Below, piece after piece: positions 7,621 through 16,286 of a DNA stretch of 64,000 nucleotides (positions within the stretch are counted from its first letter, which is position 1; each line of letters opens with the position of its first letter). Made by a program: the position numbers and the translations under genes. Origin of the DNA: Sphingomonadales bacterium (GTDB lineage: Bacteria > Pseudomonadota > Alphaproteobacteria > Sphingomonadales > Sphingomonadaceae); contig JAGWMZ010000002.1 of the NCBI GenBank assembly GCA_028871475.1, positions 62,001-126,000 on the forward strand, written 5' to 3'. Under the pieces are notes generated by a model. That model did no database searches and was not told where the DNA came from. It saw only the letters and a program-made list of their open reading frames with translations.

Positions 7621-8349
7621 TTGGATGAGCTGATCCACCGCGACACGCCTTCGCCCAACTGGAACGAGCGCAAGCTGCCGGTCAGCCTGGTGGTGCTGCA
7701 TTACACCGGCATGGAAAGCGCGCAGGCGGCGCTGGACCGGCTCTGCGACCCCAAGGCCGAGGTGTCGGCCCATTACATGATCGAGGAGGATGGCACCGTC
7801 CATCGTCTGGTCGCTGAAGAACACCGCGCCTGGCATGCCGGGCGCAGCTATTGGCGGGGCATCACCGATGTGAATTCGGCCAGCATCGGCATCGAGCTGG
7901 TCAATCCGGGTCATGAATTCGGCTATCGCCCTTTCCCCGAGGCGCAGATGGAGGCGCTGATCCCCCTGCTGGCGGGCATCATGGCGCGGCACAACATCAG
8001 CCCGGCGGGCGTGCTGGGCCATTCCGATGTGGCTCCGGCGCGCAAGCAGGACCCGGGCGAATTGTTCGAATGGGAGGTGTTGGCCCGCTATGGTCTGGCG
8101 CTGCACACGCCCAAGCCGCGCATCCGCCTGCTGCATGACAATCCGGGTGCATTCTTCCTTTCGCTCGAACGCTTCGGCTATGACATCAGCGATGGGCGGG
8201 CGGCGGTGCGCGCCTTTCAGCGCCGTTTCCGTCCGCGCATCATCGATGGCGAGCTGGATGGCGAGGTGGGCGCGCTGCTCTTCGAACTGCTGCTGATGCG
8301 CGATGCCGATGAGCAGGACGATTGCGATGGTGACGATTTCCCTTGGTGA
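7621..8349 (+). CDS. N-acetylmuramoyl-L-alanine amidase, AmiD-like
   Basis: A 242-aa Amidase_2 (PGRP-like) zinc hydrolase. Zinc-ligand positions are His27 in VVLHYTG and His in GHSDVAPARKQDPG, with the HRAWHAG segment between. The C-terminal 60 residues (SLERFGYDISDGRAAVRAFQRRF) form a peptidoglycan-binding helix bundle. It cleaves the lactyl-peptide bond of muropeptides. No signal peptide is visible, so a role in cytoplasmic anhydro-muropeptide recycling (AmpD-like) is possible; nagZ at 60.6 kb would fit the same pathway. Translation starts at TTG 7621 with GAAGGAGGG at 7604-7612, 8 nt upstream. The nearby ATG at 7625 is out of frame. Confidence 0.9.
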   Translation: MDELIHRDTPSPNWNERKLPVSLVVLHYTGMESAQAALDRLCDPKAEVSAHYMIEEDGTVHRLVAEEHRAWHAGRSYWRGITDVNSASIGIELVNPGHEFGYRPFPEAQMEALIPLLAGIMARHNISPAGVLGHSDVAPARKQDPGELFEWEVLARYGLALHTPKPRIRLLHDNPGAFFLSLERFGYDISDGRAAVRAFQRRFRPRIIDGELDGEVGALLFELLLMRDADEQDDCDGDDFPW

Positions 8350-8380
8350 TGCCGGCGCATCCCTGCTAGGCGCAGCCCCG

Positions 8381-8795
8381 TCAGGCGGCCGGGCAGCCGC
8401 GTCAGGGCTCATTCATGGGTGCCTGCCGAGGAAAGTCCGGGCTCCACGAAACAGGGTGGCGGGTAACGCCCGCCCGGCGAGGGCTTCGGCTCGAAGTCGA
8501 GGGACAGTGCCACAGAGAAGAGACCGCCTTGCCCTTCGGGGCAGGTAAGGGTGAAACGGCGGGGTAAGAGCCCACCGCGCGACTGGTAACAGAAGCGGCA
8601 CGGCAAACCCCACCCGGAGCAAGACCGAATAGGGACGGCGCGTTTCGCAAGAAACAGGCGTGTTTCGCGCCAGTCGTCCGGGTTGGTTGCTGGAGCGGCA
8701 TGGCAACATGTCGCCAAGAGGAATGGCTGCCGCTGGCCCCCGCGTCCGCAAGGATACGAGAGGCCTTCACAGAACCCGGCTTACAGGCCGCCTGA
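8381..8795 (+). ncRNA. rnpB: RNase P RNA, bacterial class A
   Basis: The 5' conserved core is GAGGAAAGTCCGGGCTCC (from about 8430). ACAGTGCCACAGAGAA and GGGTGAAACGGCGGGGTAAG follow, and the 3' core has AGGATACGAGAGGCCTTCACAGAACCCGGCTTA-type sequence, in the correct order. The P1 ends pair: TCAGGCGGCC (8381-8390) with GGCCGCCTGA (8786-8795). This defines the boundaries to within a few bases. It is the catalytic RNA that matures tRNA 5' ends. The promoter must overlap the 3' end of the amidase gene; TTGGTG (8343) with TGCTAG (8364) is a weak candidate. Confidence 0.97.
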
Positions 8796-8814
8796 CACTG
8801 CCTCAGCCCGGCTC

Positions 8815-9495
8815 CTATTGCGGCAGATAGGGCTTGTCCGGCGCGGGCGGCGGCGCATCCTTGGCGGTGAGCACCGCGCGCAATGTCATCACATAGGGCA
8901 CGCCGACGCCGTCGATGCCCACCCGCTGCCCCGGCTTCAGCCCATGCAGGGCCGGGCAGACCATGCGTAGCAGATCAAGCTGCGTTTCCCCCTTGCCCGG
9001 TGCACAATAGGCGACCATGCCGGAGGGCGCCACGCTCAGCAGCACATTGACCGGCGTGCGCGCCACGCCGCCCGGCAGATGGGGGGCTTCCAGCTCGACA
9101 TCGGCGGGCGGCTCCACACGCAAGATCTCGTCGCCCTGCGTCGTACCGGGGATGACAAGGCGGGCAAGGCCGCGCACCACGCTGTAGGCGGGCGTGCCAT
9201 CGGGCAGATGGGCCGGCGCCAGATGCTTGTGGCTGAGGATCTCGCAGAGCGAATCGGCCAATTGCGCATCGCCCCAGCCCTTGGCGGCATGGCAGTCCAT
9301 CGCATGGCCCTGGGGCGAGATGAACAGCTCAACCGGAGCTGCCGCCGACAAATCATGCACCAGCGCGAATTGCGGATAATCGTCGGCGTCGAGCAATTGC
9401 TCGGGGTCTGCCGCATCGACCTGCGCGGTGGGCACAGCCAGGGAGGGCGCGGCACCCGCAGGCGCGGCGAGAGCCAGCAGCAAGGCAAGCATCAT
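8815..9495 (-). CDS. Exported protein with TonB-C-like segments, function unknown
   Basis: A 226-aa protein with an N-terminal signal peptide (MMLALLLALAAPAGA). Two tandem segments of similar layout follow, each with a 'hydrophobic-SPxGxxxxC ... C' pattern (ELFISPQGHAMDCHAA and LLSVAPSGMVAYCAPG, each followed by a second Cys). This resembles the TonB C-terminal fold seen in many sphingomonad secreted proteins. No transmembrane anchor is present beyond the signal peptide, so it is not itself a TonB. It follows ugd by 23 nt on the same strand, with GGAGG directly before the two ATG codons (9495 and 9492). It ends only about 20 bp from the 3' end of rnpB. Confidence 0.7.
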   Translation of the reverse strand: MMLALLLALAAPAGAAPSLAVPTAQVDAADPEQLLDADDYPQFALVHDLSAAAPVELFISPQGHAMDCHAAKGWGDAQLADSLCEILSHKHLAPAHLPDGTPAYSVVRGLARLVIPGTTQGDEILRVEPPADVELEAPHLPGGVARTPVNVLLSVAPSGMVAYCAPGKGETQLDLLRMVCPALHGLKPGQRVGIDGVGVPYVMTLRAVLTAKDAPPPAPDKPYLPQ

Positions 9496-9518
9496 CCTCC
9501 GCGCCCCCGTATCGTGCC

Positions 9519-10829
9519 TCAGGGCCGGCCGACGCTGGTATAGGCAAAGCCCTTGGCGCGCATTTCATCGGGCTGATAGACATTGCGCAGGTCGACCAGC
9601 ACCGGCGTCTTCACCAGCTTTTTCACTCGTTCCATGTCCAGCGCGCGGAAGGCGTCCCATTCCGTCACCAGCACCACCGCGTCAGCCCCTTCGATGGCGG
9701 CATAGGCGCTGGTCTTCATGGCCACCTCGGGCATCAGCGGGGCGGCGGCTTCCATGCCCTCAGGGTCATAGGCTGATACGGTGATGCCCGCATCGCCCAG
9801 CGCCTGCGCGATGGCGATGGAGGGCGCGTCGCGCATGTCGTCGGTGTTGGGTTTGAAGGTCAGGCCCAGCAGGGCGACATGCTTGCCGCGTGCTTCGCCA
9901 GCACCACCCAGTGCCTCGATCACCTTGCGGCCCATGGCGCGCTTGCGGCTGTCGTTGACCTTGACCACCGCCTCGACGATGCGGGTCGGGCTGTCGTAAT
10001 CCTCGGCGGTTTTGAGCAGGGCCAGCGTGTCCTTGGGGAAGCAGCTTCCGCCATAGCCCGGCCCGGCGTGGAGGAATTTCGACCCGATGCGGTTGTCCAT
10101 GCCGATGCCGCGCGAGACATCCTGCACATTGCCGCCCACCTTTTCGCACAGATCAGCCATTTCGTTGATGAAGGTGATCTTGACCGCCAGAAAGGCATTG
10201 GCGGCATATTTGATCATCTCGGACGAGCGGCGGCTGGTGAACAGGATTGGCGCCTTGTTGAGGAAGAGTGGGCGATAGACCTCATTCATGATGCCCTTGG
10301 CCCATTCATCCTCGACGCCCACGACGATGCGGTCGGGTCGCTTGAAATCGCCGATGGCCGCGCCCTCGCGCAGGAATTCAGGGTTGGAGGCGACCGCAAA
10401 GCGCACCTTGGTGCCGGTTTCGGCCACGATGCGCTCCACCTCATCGCCCGTGCCGACAGGAACGGTCGATTTCGTGACGATGACGGCAGGCGTGGTGAGA
10501 TGCTCGCCCACCTCCTGCGCCACGGCATAGACAAAGGAGAGGTCGGCATGGCCATCGCCGCGACGGCTGGGCGTGCCCACGGCGATGAAGATGGCCTGCG
10601 CGCCCGCGATCCCCTCAGCCAGGTCGGTGGTGAAGGAGAGGCGGCCGCCCTTCACATTACTGGCCACCAGTTCGGCAAGGCCGGGCTCATAGATGGGCAT
10701 GACCCCGGCGTTGAGCCGCTCGATCTTCGACGGGTCCTTGTCGATGCAGACCACATCATGGCCAAAATCGGCAAAACAGGCGCCAGACACCAGACCAACA
10801 TAGCCCGAACCCACCATGGCGATTTTCAT
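9519..10829 (-). CDS. ugd: UDP-glucose 6-dehydrogenase
   Basis: A 436-aa enzyme that oxidises UDP-glucose to UDP-glucuronate with two NAD+, feeding capsule, exopolysaccharide or glycolipid synthesis. The Rossmann motif is GSGYVGLVSG (residues 7-16). The substrate motif EFLREGAAIGDF is at about 151-162. The catalytic Cys263 lies in GPGYGGSCFPKDT. The family's central KYAANAFLAVKITFINE helix is present. Length and motifs are standard. It is followed by the exported protein above and preceded by an 81-bp gap to the metallophosphoesterase gene. Confidence 0.95.
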   Translation of the reverse strand: MKIAMVGSGYVGLVSGACFADFGHDVVCIDKDPSKIERLNAGVMPIYEPGLAELVASNVKGGRLSFTTDLAEGIAGAQAIFIAVGTPSRRGDGHADLSFVYAVAQEVGEHLTTPAVIVTKSTVPVGTGDEVERIVAETGTKVRFAVASNPEFLREGAAIGDFKRPDRIVVGVEDEWAKGIMNEVYRPLFLNKAPILFTSRRSSEMIKYAANAFLAVKITFINEMADLCEKVGGNVQDVSRGIGMDNRIGSKFLHAGPGYGGSCFPKDTLALLKTAEDYDSPTRIVEAVVKVNDSRKRAMGRKVIEALGGAGEARGKHVALLGLTFKPNTDDMRDAPSIAIAQALGDAGITVSAYDPEGMEAAAPLMPEVAMKTSAYAAIEGADAVVLVTEWDAFRALDMERVKKLVKTPVLVDLRNVYQPDEMRAKGFAYTSVGRP

Positions 10830-10910
10830 AGATGCACTTTCTTCGTCAGAATTCGTCTCTGGCGCGGGCGGATGCGCGCGCCTTCATCATTATTCCCAGT
10901 GTGACGCCGG

Positions 10911-11723
10911 TCACGCTTCGCTCAGCGGCCGGGTCGTCACGGCAATCTCGCCGGTCTCGTCATCCTGGTTTGCCTCGATCAGCCAGCGCTCCTGCCCTTC
11001 CAGACCCAGCGCGGTCAACCGCCCTGAAAGATAGGCCCCCGTGTCGATGCCCAGACGATTGGGCCGCACCTCCACATCCTGCGTGATCGTATGGCCATGA
11101 ACGATGACCGCCCCGTGACCTTGCGTGCTGGAGAGGAAAGGCTCGCGGATCCAACGCGTGTCCTCGGTGGTCTGCTCCTCGATGGGAACGCCGGGGCGGA
11201 TGCCGGCATGGACGAAGACATAGTCGCCCATCCGCACGCTGGCCTCGAAACCGCGAATGAAATCGAGCAGCGCGGGGGATATGCGGGCGCTCAGCATGGC
11301 CTGCACCTCCTCGAAGGGGGCGGTGAGAAAGGCCTCTTCGTCGACATCGAAGCTGAGCACGGTTTCCTGCCCGCCATAGCGCAGGAACTGGCGCATCGCC
11401 TCGAGAGAGATAAGCGATTTGAGCAGCATTTCCTCATGGTTGCCCATCAGCACCCGCAGCGGGCGGCGCGTGCCCCACACCCGTGCCAGATCGAGCACGC
11501 CCCGGCTGTCGGGCCCGCGGTCGATGAGGTCGCCCAGCAGGATGACGGTGGTGTCCATCGCCCCACGCTGGCGGTCATCCTGCTCGATCGCCTTGATCAG
11601 CCGCGCGAACAGGTCGGCCCGCCCGTGGATGTCGCCCACCGCATAGACCCGCTGACCGGGCGGCAAGGTGGCCGGCATCGGGGCGGCAGCGGGCCGCAGG
11701 AGATTGCGCAAGGACTTGAGCAT
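10911..11723 (-). CDS. Metallophosphoesterase (PP1/ApaH-like family)
   Basis: A 270-aa calcineurin-like phosphoesterase. The metal-binding blocks are GDIHGR (residues 30-35), GDLIDRGPDS, GNHEE and the final GHT. This spacing is that of small bacterial PPP-type serine/threonine phosphatases and diadenosine tetraphosphatase relatives. The exact substrate cannot be told from sequence. It is on the minus strand upstream of ugd, and its start is about 156 bp from the divergent glyoxalase gene. Confidence 0.88.
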   Translation of the reverse strand: MLKSLRNLLRPAAAPMPATLPPGQRVYAVGDIHGRADLFARLIKAIEQDDRQRGAMDTTVILLGDLIDRGPDSRGVLDLARVWGTRRPLRVLMGNHEEMLLKSLISLEAMRQFLRYGGQETVLSFDVDEEAFLTAPFEEVQAMLSARISPALLDFIRGFEASVRMGDYVFVHAGIRPGVPIEEQTTEDTRWIREPFLSSTQGHGAVIVHGHTITQDVEVRPNRLGIDTGAYLSGRLTALGLEGQERWLIEANQDDETGEIAVTTRPLSEA

Positions 11724-11879
11724 AAAGGGACGCTTTCGCCATAGGCTTCGGCCAAAAGCGGGTCAAGGCGGGCGGGCCGGTGGCTGTGCCGGCCCGGCGG
11801 GGGGCGGGGCGCCTTGCCCGCCATGGCGGCCTATGCGACATGGCGGGCTTGTGCCATCCCCTCCATGGAGTGTTCCTGC

Positions 11880-12308
11880 ATGACCCAGTTTCTGCACACG
11901 ATGATCCGCGTCAGCGATCCTGACGCCACGATCCGCTTCTTCAACCTGCTCGGCGTTGAGGAAACCCGCCGCTTTTCCAGCGAGCAGGGCCGTTTCACGC
12001 TGATCTATCTGGCCGCTCCAGGGCAGGACTATGAAGTCGAACTGACCTACAACTGGCCCGCCGAGGATGGCAGCGCCGAAACCTATACCGGTGGGCGCAA
12101 TTTCGGCCATCTCGCCTTTCAGGTGGAGGACATCTACGCCACCTGCCAGACGCTGATGGACGCTGGCATCACCATCAACCGCCCCCCGCGTGATGGCCAT
12201 ATGGCCTTTGCGAAGACGCCCGATGGCATCAGCATCGAACTGCTGCAGAAGGGCCGTCTTGAGCCCAGCGAGCCCTGGGCCAGCATGGCCAACACCGGTA
12301 GCTGGTAA
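11880..12308 (+). CDS. gloA: Lactoylglutathione lyase (glyoxalase I)
   Basis: A 142-aa two-module VOC-fold enzyme. It shows the expected metal ligands: His6 in MTQFLHTM, Glu in YEVELTYNW, His in FGHLAFQV and Glu in GISIELLQ. It isomerises the methylglyoxal-glutathione hemithioacetal to S-lactoylglutathione, detoxifying methylglyoxal. The ATG at 11880 has GGAG at 11867-11870. An upstream in-frame ATG at 11865 would add five residues but has no ribosome binding site. Confidence 0.94.
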   Translation: MTQFLHTMIRVSDPDATIRFFNLLGVEETRRFSSEQGRFTLIYLAAPGQDYEVELTYNWPAEDGSAETYTGGRNFGHLAFQVEDIYATCQTLMDAGITINRPPRDGHMAFAKTPDGISIELLQKGRLEPSEPWASMANTGSW

Positions 12309-12324
12309 CGCGCCATCCTTCTTT

Positions 12325-12367
12325 CGACCGGGCGCATCCATCGGGGGCAAGCCGGTGCGTCCGGTCG
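12325..12367. other. Long GC-rich hairpin after gloA
   Basis: 12325-12338 pairs with 12354-12367 over 14 bp, including two G-U pairs, around a 15-nt loop. There is no T-tract on either side. It may protect the gloA mRNA 3' end or act with another termination signal; an intrinsic terminator is not supported. Confidence 0.45.
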
Positions 12368-12392
12368 ACGCAGTAGTGGTTGCCAAGCTGTT

Positions 12393-12420
12393 TTGAAATC
12401 TTGTTGCAATGCACTTTATT
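12393..12420 (+). promoter_or_regulatory. Sigma-70-like promoter candidate for glycosyltransferase pair
   Basis: TTGAAA (12393-12398) and TTTATT (12415-12420) are 16 bp apart in a conspicuously AT-rich stretch (12380-12480) within otherwise GC-rich DNA. It precedes the GTG start at 12493. Several other TTG/TTTA combinations overlap, so the exact promoter is uncertain. Confidence 0.3.
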
Positions 12421-12492
12421 CTTGGTTGAAAAAGATTTTTCGCCATTTAAGGTTCTTTTACAGAGGGCATAAGCGATTCTACCGGGGGTCTC

Positions 12493-14001
12493 GTGTTTCA
12501 AGCCGTCATTGGGTTGCATTGGGGCAAGGCTGCCTGGACGGTGACGGGTTGGCTCCAGTTTCTGGAGCGGGAACTTCTTTTCTTTGCGCTGTTCTGGTTC
12601 ATCATCGGCATGGTCGATGAAATGCTGGTCGATGCCTTGTGGATCGCCCGGCGTTTCATTGCCGGGCGGCGCACACCGACCTTCAGCGCCCCGTCGCCTG
12701 CCCCATCGCCTGCCCCATCGCCTGCCCTGTCGCCTGCATCGCCCCCCGTGCTCGCTCCGGGTGACAGGGCAGCCTCCCTCATCGCGGACCCGCCGCTGGC
12801 GGTGTTCATCGCCGCCTGGCAGGAAGCGGCCGTCATCGGCGCTACGGTGGGGCACATGCTGGCGGTCTGGCCGGACCGGGCCCTGCGCATCTATGTCGGC
12901 TGCTATTGCAACGATGCCCCGACCGTGGCGGCCGTGGCTGCGGCGGCCAGGGGCGATCCGCGCCTGCGCATCGTTATCACCGACCGCCCCGGCCCCACGA
13001 CCAAGGCCGACTGCCTCAACCGGCTCTACACCGCCCTGCTCGATGACGAGCACCGGCAGGGTTATCCCTTCCTCGGCGTGATTCTTCACGATGCCGAGGA
13101 TATGGTCCATCGCCATGAACTGACCATCGTCAGCCAGGCCCTGCATGAGGTGGATTTCGTGCAATTGCCCGTCCGCCCCGAGCTTCCCGCCGGGCCGCAT
13201 TGGGTGGCGGGCCATTATGGCGACGAATTTGTCGAGAGCCATGCCCGTGTGATGACCGTGCGCGATGCCCTGGGCGCCGCCCTGCCTGCGGCGGGGGTGG
13301 GCTGTGGTTTCCGGCGGACCATGCTGGCGCGCATCGGCGACCTGCGCCATGAATATGGCGAACAGGGCCCCTTCGTCGCCGAATGCTTCACCGAGGATTA
13401 CGAGATCGGCCTGCTGGTCACCCATCTGGGCGGTCAGGCGCGCTTTGTGCGGATGCGCGACGAGGAGGGCGAGCTCATCGCCACGCGCAGCTATTTTCCC
13501 GATACGCTGGCCGGCGCGGTGCGCCAGAAGACGCGCTGGATACACGGCATCGCCTTGCAGAGCTGGGACCGCATGGGCTGGATGGGGCGGCCGGTCGACC
13601 TGTGGATGTCACTGCGTGACCGGCGCGGGCCCTTTGTCGCGCTGGTGCTGACTGCGGCCTATGGCGTGCTGCTGCTCGAAGGGCTGCTGTTGCCGCTGCG
13701 CGCGCTGGGGTGGGTGCCCGATGATGTGGTCCCCGCCACCGTCCATACCATGGCCACGCTCAGCTTCATCGGCCTGCTCTGGCGCATGGTGATGCGCTTT
13801 GTCTTTTCGGCGCGTGAATATGGCTGGGTCGAGGGGCTGCGCGCGGTCGTGCGCATCCCGATCGCCAACATCATCACCATCATGGCCGGGCGCCGGGCGC
13901 TGATGGCCTATGGCCGTTCGCTGCGCGGGATGACGGTGGTGTGGGACAAGACCCCGCATCTCGACCATCCCCTGCTGGCCGCCGGAAAAACCGCTGCGTG
14001 A
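12493..14001 (+). CDS. NfrB-like membrane glycosyltransferase (GT2)
   Basis: A 502-aa family 2 glycosyltransferase of the kind annotated as phage N4 adsorption protein B. An N-terminal transmembrane helix (about residues 27-46) leads into a low-complexity Pro/Ser linker (about 66-82). The GT-A catalytic domain has the acidic motif ILHDAEDMV, a second acid region FTEDYEIG and the QKTRW motif of processive enzymes. Three or four C-terminal transmembrane helices follow from about 370. It probably polymerises or exports a surface glycan; the sugar is unknown. GTG start 12493 with GGGGG just upstream. Its stop overlaps the GTG start of the next gene by 4 nt, as in nfrB/nfrA pairs. Confidence 0.8.
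   Translation: MFQAVIGLHWGKAAWTVTGWLQFLERELLFFALFWFIIGMVDEMLVDALWIARRFIAGRRTPTFSAPSPAPSPAPSPALSPASPPVLAPGDRAASLIADPPLAVFIAAWQEAAVIGATVGHMLAVWPDRALRIYVGCYCNDAPTVAAVAAAARGDPRLRIVITDRPGPTTKADCLNRLYTALLDDEHRQGYPFLGVILHDAEDMVHRHELTIVSQALHEVDFVQLPVRPELPAGPHWVAGHYGDEFVESHARVMTVRDALGAALPAAGVGCGFRRTMLARIGDLRHEYGEQGPFVAECFTEDYEIGLLVTHLGGQARFVRMRDEEGELIATRSYFPDTLAGAVRQKTRWIHGIALQSWDRMGWMGRPVDLWMSLRDRRGPFVALVLTAAYGVLLLEGLLLPLRALGWVPDDVVPATVHTMATLSFIGLLWRMVMRFVFSAREYGWVEGLRAVVRIPIANIITIMAGRRALMAYGRSLRGMTVVWDKTPHLDHPLLAAGKTAA
12694..12741 (+). repeat. 12-bp tandem repeat in coding sequence
   Basis: Four consecutive 12-bp units beginning TCGCCTGC (12694, 12706, 12718, 12730). The first two are identical and the others diverged at the end. 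They encode a Ser-Pro-Ala-Pro linker between the membrane helix and the catalytic domain of the glycosyltransferase. Copy number changes would alter linker length without a frameshift. Confidence 0.85.
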
Positions 14002-15287
14002 GGCCCGCCGGCACAAAGGGCGCGCGGCGGCGCGGAGAGCCGGTCTGGGCGCTGGTGGTGATTCTGGGCGGCTGGATCGGCGTGCGGGTGGCGACCTGGG
14101 ATGTGGCGAGCGCCGACCCGGAGATGGAGTCAGGGCTGGGGCGCGTGGTGACAAGCCCTCTGCCCTCTCCCATCCATAAGCGTGCCTTGCCCATGCCCGC
14201 GTTTCCGGCGGCGGCCTCGCATTTGCCCGCGCCGGGCTATGGCGCGCTGCCGGTGCTGTCGGCACGACCGGCAATGCCGCTGGTGCGCCCGGCGCCGCTT
14301 GCCGTCGCGCTGCCGGGCGATGCTGCCCCGCCACTGGCGCCCGGCGTCGGTGCGGTGGGGGCCGTGGGTGGGCACCAACTGCTGTGGGTGGCGGTGATGG
14401 CGAATCTGTCGCTGGCCTATGATGTGGCCCGCGCCGGGGCGACAGCGCGCGAAGCAGCGTTGCAGCGTACCGCCGCCGGGCAAACGCCGACCGGGCATGC
14501 CGAGACGGTGAAGCTGATCGCTGCACAGGGATGGAACCCGCCGCGTGCTGCGCCCTTTATTGCGCCACCCTCGGCGCCTTTGCCGGCCTTTGCGCCGTCT
14601 CCTGTGCCAGGACCTGCGCCGGCGCATCTGTCGCGCTGGTCGGGCGATGCATGGCTGCTGTGGCGTCGGGGCGGCAATGCCGCACCGACGGGGGCTTTCG
14701 TGCTGCCCAGCTATGGCGCCGATCAGATCGGCGCGGTGCTGCGCTATCGGCTGTCACCGGCCAGCGCCTATCAGCCGACCCTTTATGGCCGGGCCTATAG
14801 CGCGCTCAACGGCACGGGCGAGCGTGAGGCGGCGCTGGGCTTTGCCGCGCGCCCGGTGCCCGCCGTGCCGGTCATCGCCATGGCCGAAGGGAGGCTTAGC
14901 CGCTTTGACAATGGCACGAATCATCTGCGCCCGGCGGTCACGTTGGTGACGCAACTGTCGCCGGTGGTCCTGCCCGGAAAAATCCGGGCCGAAACCTATG
15001 TGCAGGGGGGCTATGTCGGTGGCCCCGGCGCCACGCCTTTCGTCGATGGCCAGTTCCGGCTGGAACAGATCGCGCTCGACAAATCCCGCGTGCAGCTGCG
15101 TGTGGGTGGCGGCGTCTGGGGCGGGGCGCAGCAGGGGGGCGGGCGGCTGGATGTGGGGCCGGGGGTGACGCTGGGCTTTGCCACCGCGCATGCCGGGGCG
15201 CATGTCTCGGTGGACTGGCGTTTTCGCGTGGCGGGCCATGCCATGCCGGCATCGGGCCCGGCGGTGACCCTGGCGGCGGGTTTCTGA
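13998..15287 (+). CDS. NfrA-C-like outer-membrane partner of the glycosyltransferase
   Basis: A 429-aa protein coupled to the glycosyltransferase (GTGA overlap, GTG start at 13998). A basic N-terminus and one hydrophobic segment (PVWALVVILGGWIGV) suggest an uncleaved signal or anchor. A long Pro/Ala-rich stretch follows (about 40-210). The C-terminal 220 residues show alternating aromatic/hydrophobic beta-strand patterns ending in Phe (VTLAAGF), typical of an outer-membrane barrel and similar in layout to the C-terminus of phage N4 adsorption protein A. No TPR array is visible, so it is much shorter than NfrA. The assignment rests on pairing and strand pattern; confidence in function is low. 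Confidence 0.7.
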   Translation: MRPAGTKGARRRGEPVWALVVILGGWIGVRVATWDVASADPEMESGLGRVVTSPLPSPIHKRALPMPAFPAAASHLPAPGYGALPVLSARPAMPLVRPAPLAVALPGDAAPPLAPGVGAVGAVGGHQLLWVAVMANLSLAYDVARAGATAREAALQRTAAGQTPTGHAETVKLIAAQGWNPPRAAPFIAPPSAPLPAFAPSPVPGPAPAHLSRWSGDAWLLWRRGGNAAPTGAFVLPSYGADQIGAVLRYRLSPASAYQPTLYGRAYSALNGTGEREAALGFAARPVPAVPVIAMAEGRLSRFDNGTNHLRPAVTLVTQLSPVVLPGKIRAETYVQGGYVGGPGATPFVDGQFRLEQIALDKSRVQLRVGGGVWGGAQQGGGRLDVGPGVTLGFATAHAGAHVSVDWRFRVAGHAMPASGPAVTLAAGF

Positions 15288-15383
15288 ACCGGCAGACGGC
15301 GGCTCCAATCCCCTGATTTTGGCGCACGGCAGGCACGATCCGCCCTTCCCAGCGGGGGCGAGGGACGCTACCCTTGTCTCAGC

Positions 15384-16286
15384 ATGGATGTCTATCTTCC
15401 TATCGCCAACCTTTCGGTCAATGGTCTGGTTATCGTCGGTCTGGGCGTGCTTACGGGGCTGCTCTCGGGCATGTTTGGCGTGGGCGGCGGATTTCTGACG
15501 ACGCCGCTGCTCATTTTCTACGGCATTCCGCCCACCGTGGCCGCCGCCAGCGCCGCCACGCAGGTGACGGGTGCCAGCGTGTCGGGCGTGCTGGCCCATG
15601 GCAAGCGCGGCGGGGTGGATTACCACATGGGCGCGGTGCTGGTGGCGGGCGGCATCATCGGGGCGGGCATCGGTTCGGTGCTGTTCAACCTGCTGCAACG
15701 GCTGGGGCAGATCGATACGGTCATCAACATTCTCTATGTCGTGCTGCTCGGCTCGATCGGCTCGCTGATGGCCTGGGAAAGCATCCAGACCCTGCGCGGC
15801 AGGCAATCGGCAGCGGCCAAGCGGCGGCACCATCCGCTGGTGGCCAATCTGCCGTTGCGCTGGCGATTTTATCGTTCGGGTCTTTATATTTCTCCGCTGG
15901 CGCCTTTGCTGCTGGGTATCTTTACCGGCATTCTCACCATGCTGATGGGGATTGGCGGCGGCTTTGTGCTGGTGCCGGCCATGCTCTATATTCTGGGGAT
16001 GAGCGCGGGGGTGGTGGTGGGCACCAGCCTGTTCCAGATCCTCTTCGTCACCATGGCGACGACCATGATCCATGCGCTGACCACCCATGCGGTCGATCTG
16101 GTGCTGGCGGTGCTGCTGCTGTTTGGCTCGGTGACGGGCGCGCAACTGGGCTCGCTCTTTGCCGCCAAGGCCTCGCCGGTGCGGCTGCGGTTGCTGCTGG
16201 CGGTGATTGTGCTGATGGTGGCCGGGCGCATGATGCTGGGGCTGACGTGGCACCCCGACGAGATCTTCACGGTGACGCCCCTGTGA
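15384..16286 (+). CDS. TauE/SafE-family membrane permease
   Basis: A 300-aa protein with about eight transmembrane helices in two homologous halves. Each half carries the family signature around a glycine-rich turn (SGMFGVGGGFLTTPLL near residue 30 and LMGIGGGFVLVPAML near 193). Members export sulphite, sulphoacetate or other organosulphur anions; the substrate is not evident here. It overlaps the TIGR02186 gene (GTGA), a pairing often seen in alphaproteobacteria. Confidence 0.9.
   Translation: MDVYLPIANLSVNGLVIVGLGVLTGLLSGMFGVGGGFLTTPLLIFYGIPPTVAAASAATQVTGASVSGVLAHGKRGGVDYHMGAVLVAGGIIGAGIGSVLFNLLQRLGQIDTVINILYVVLLGSIGSLMAWESIQTLRGRQSAAAKRRHHPLVANLPLRWRFYRSGLYISPLAPLLLGIFTGILTMLMGIGGGFVLVPAMLYILGMSAGVVVGTSLFQILFVTMATTMIHALTTHAVDLVLAVLLLFGSVTGAQLGSLFAAKASPVRLRLLLAVIVLMVAGRMMLGLTWHPDEIFTVTPL

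Noticed and set aside
11818..11829. Palindrome CCGCCATGGCGG before gloA as an operator
   Set aside because: Short GC-rich palindromes are expected by chance in this composition and no second copy is nearby.
15374..16282. Extending the TIGR02186 gene upstream to 15374
   Set aside because: That part of the frame overlaps TauE entirely and is low-complexity; GTG 16283 fits the signal peptide.
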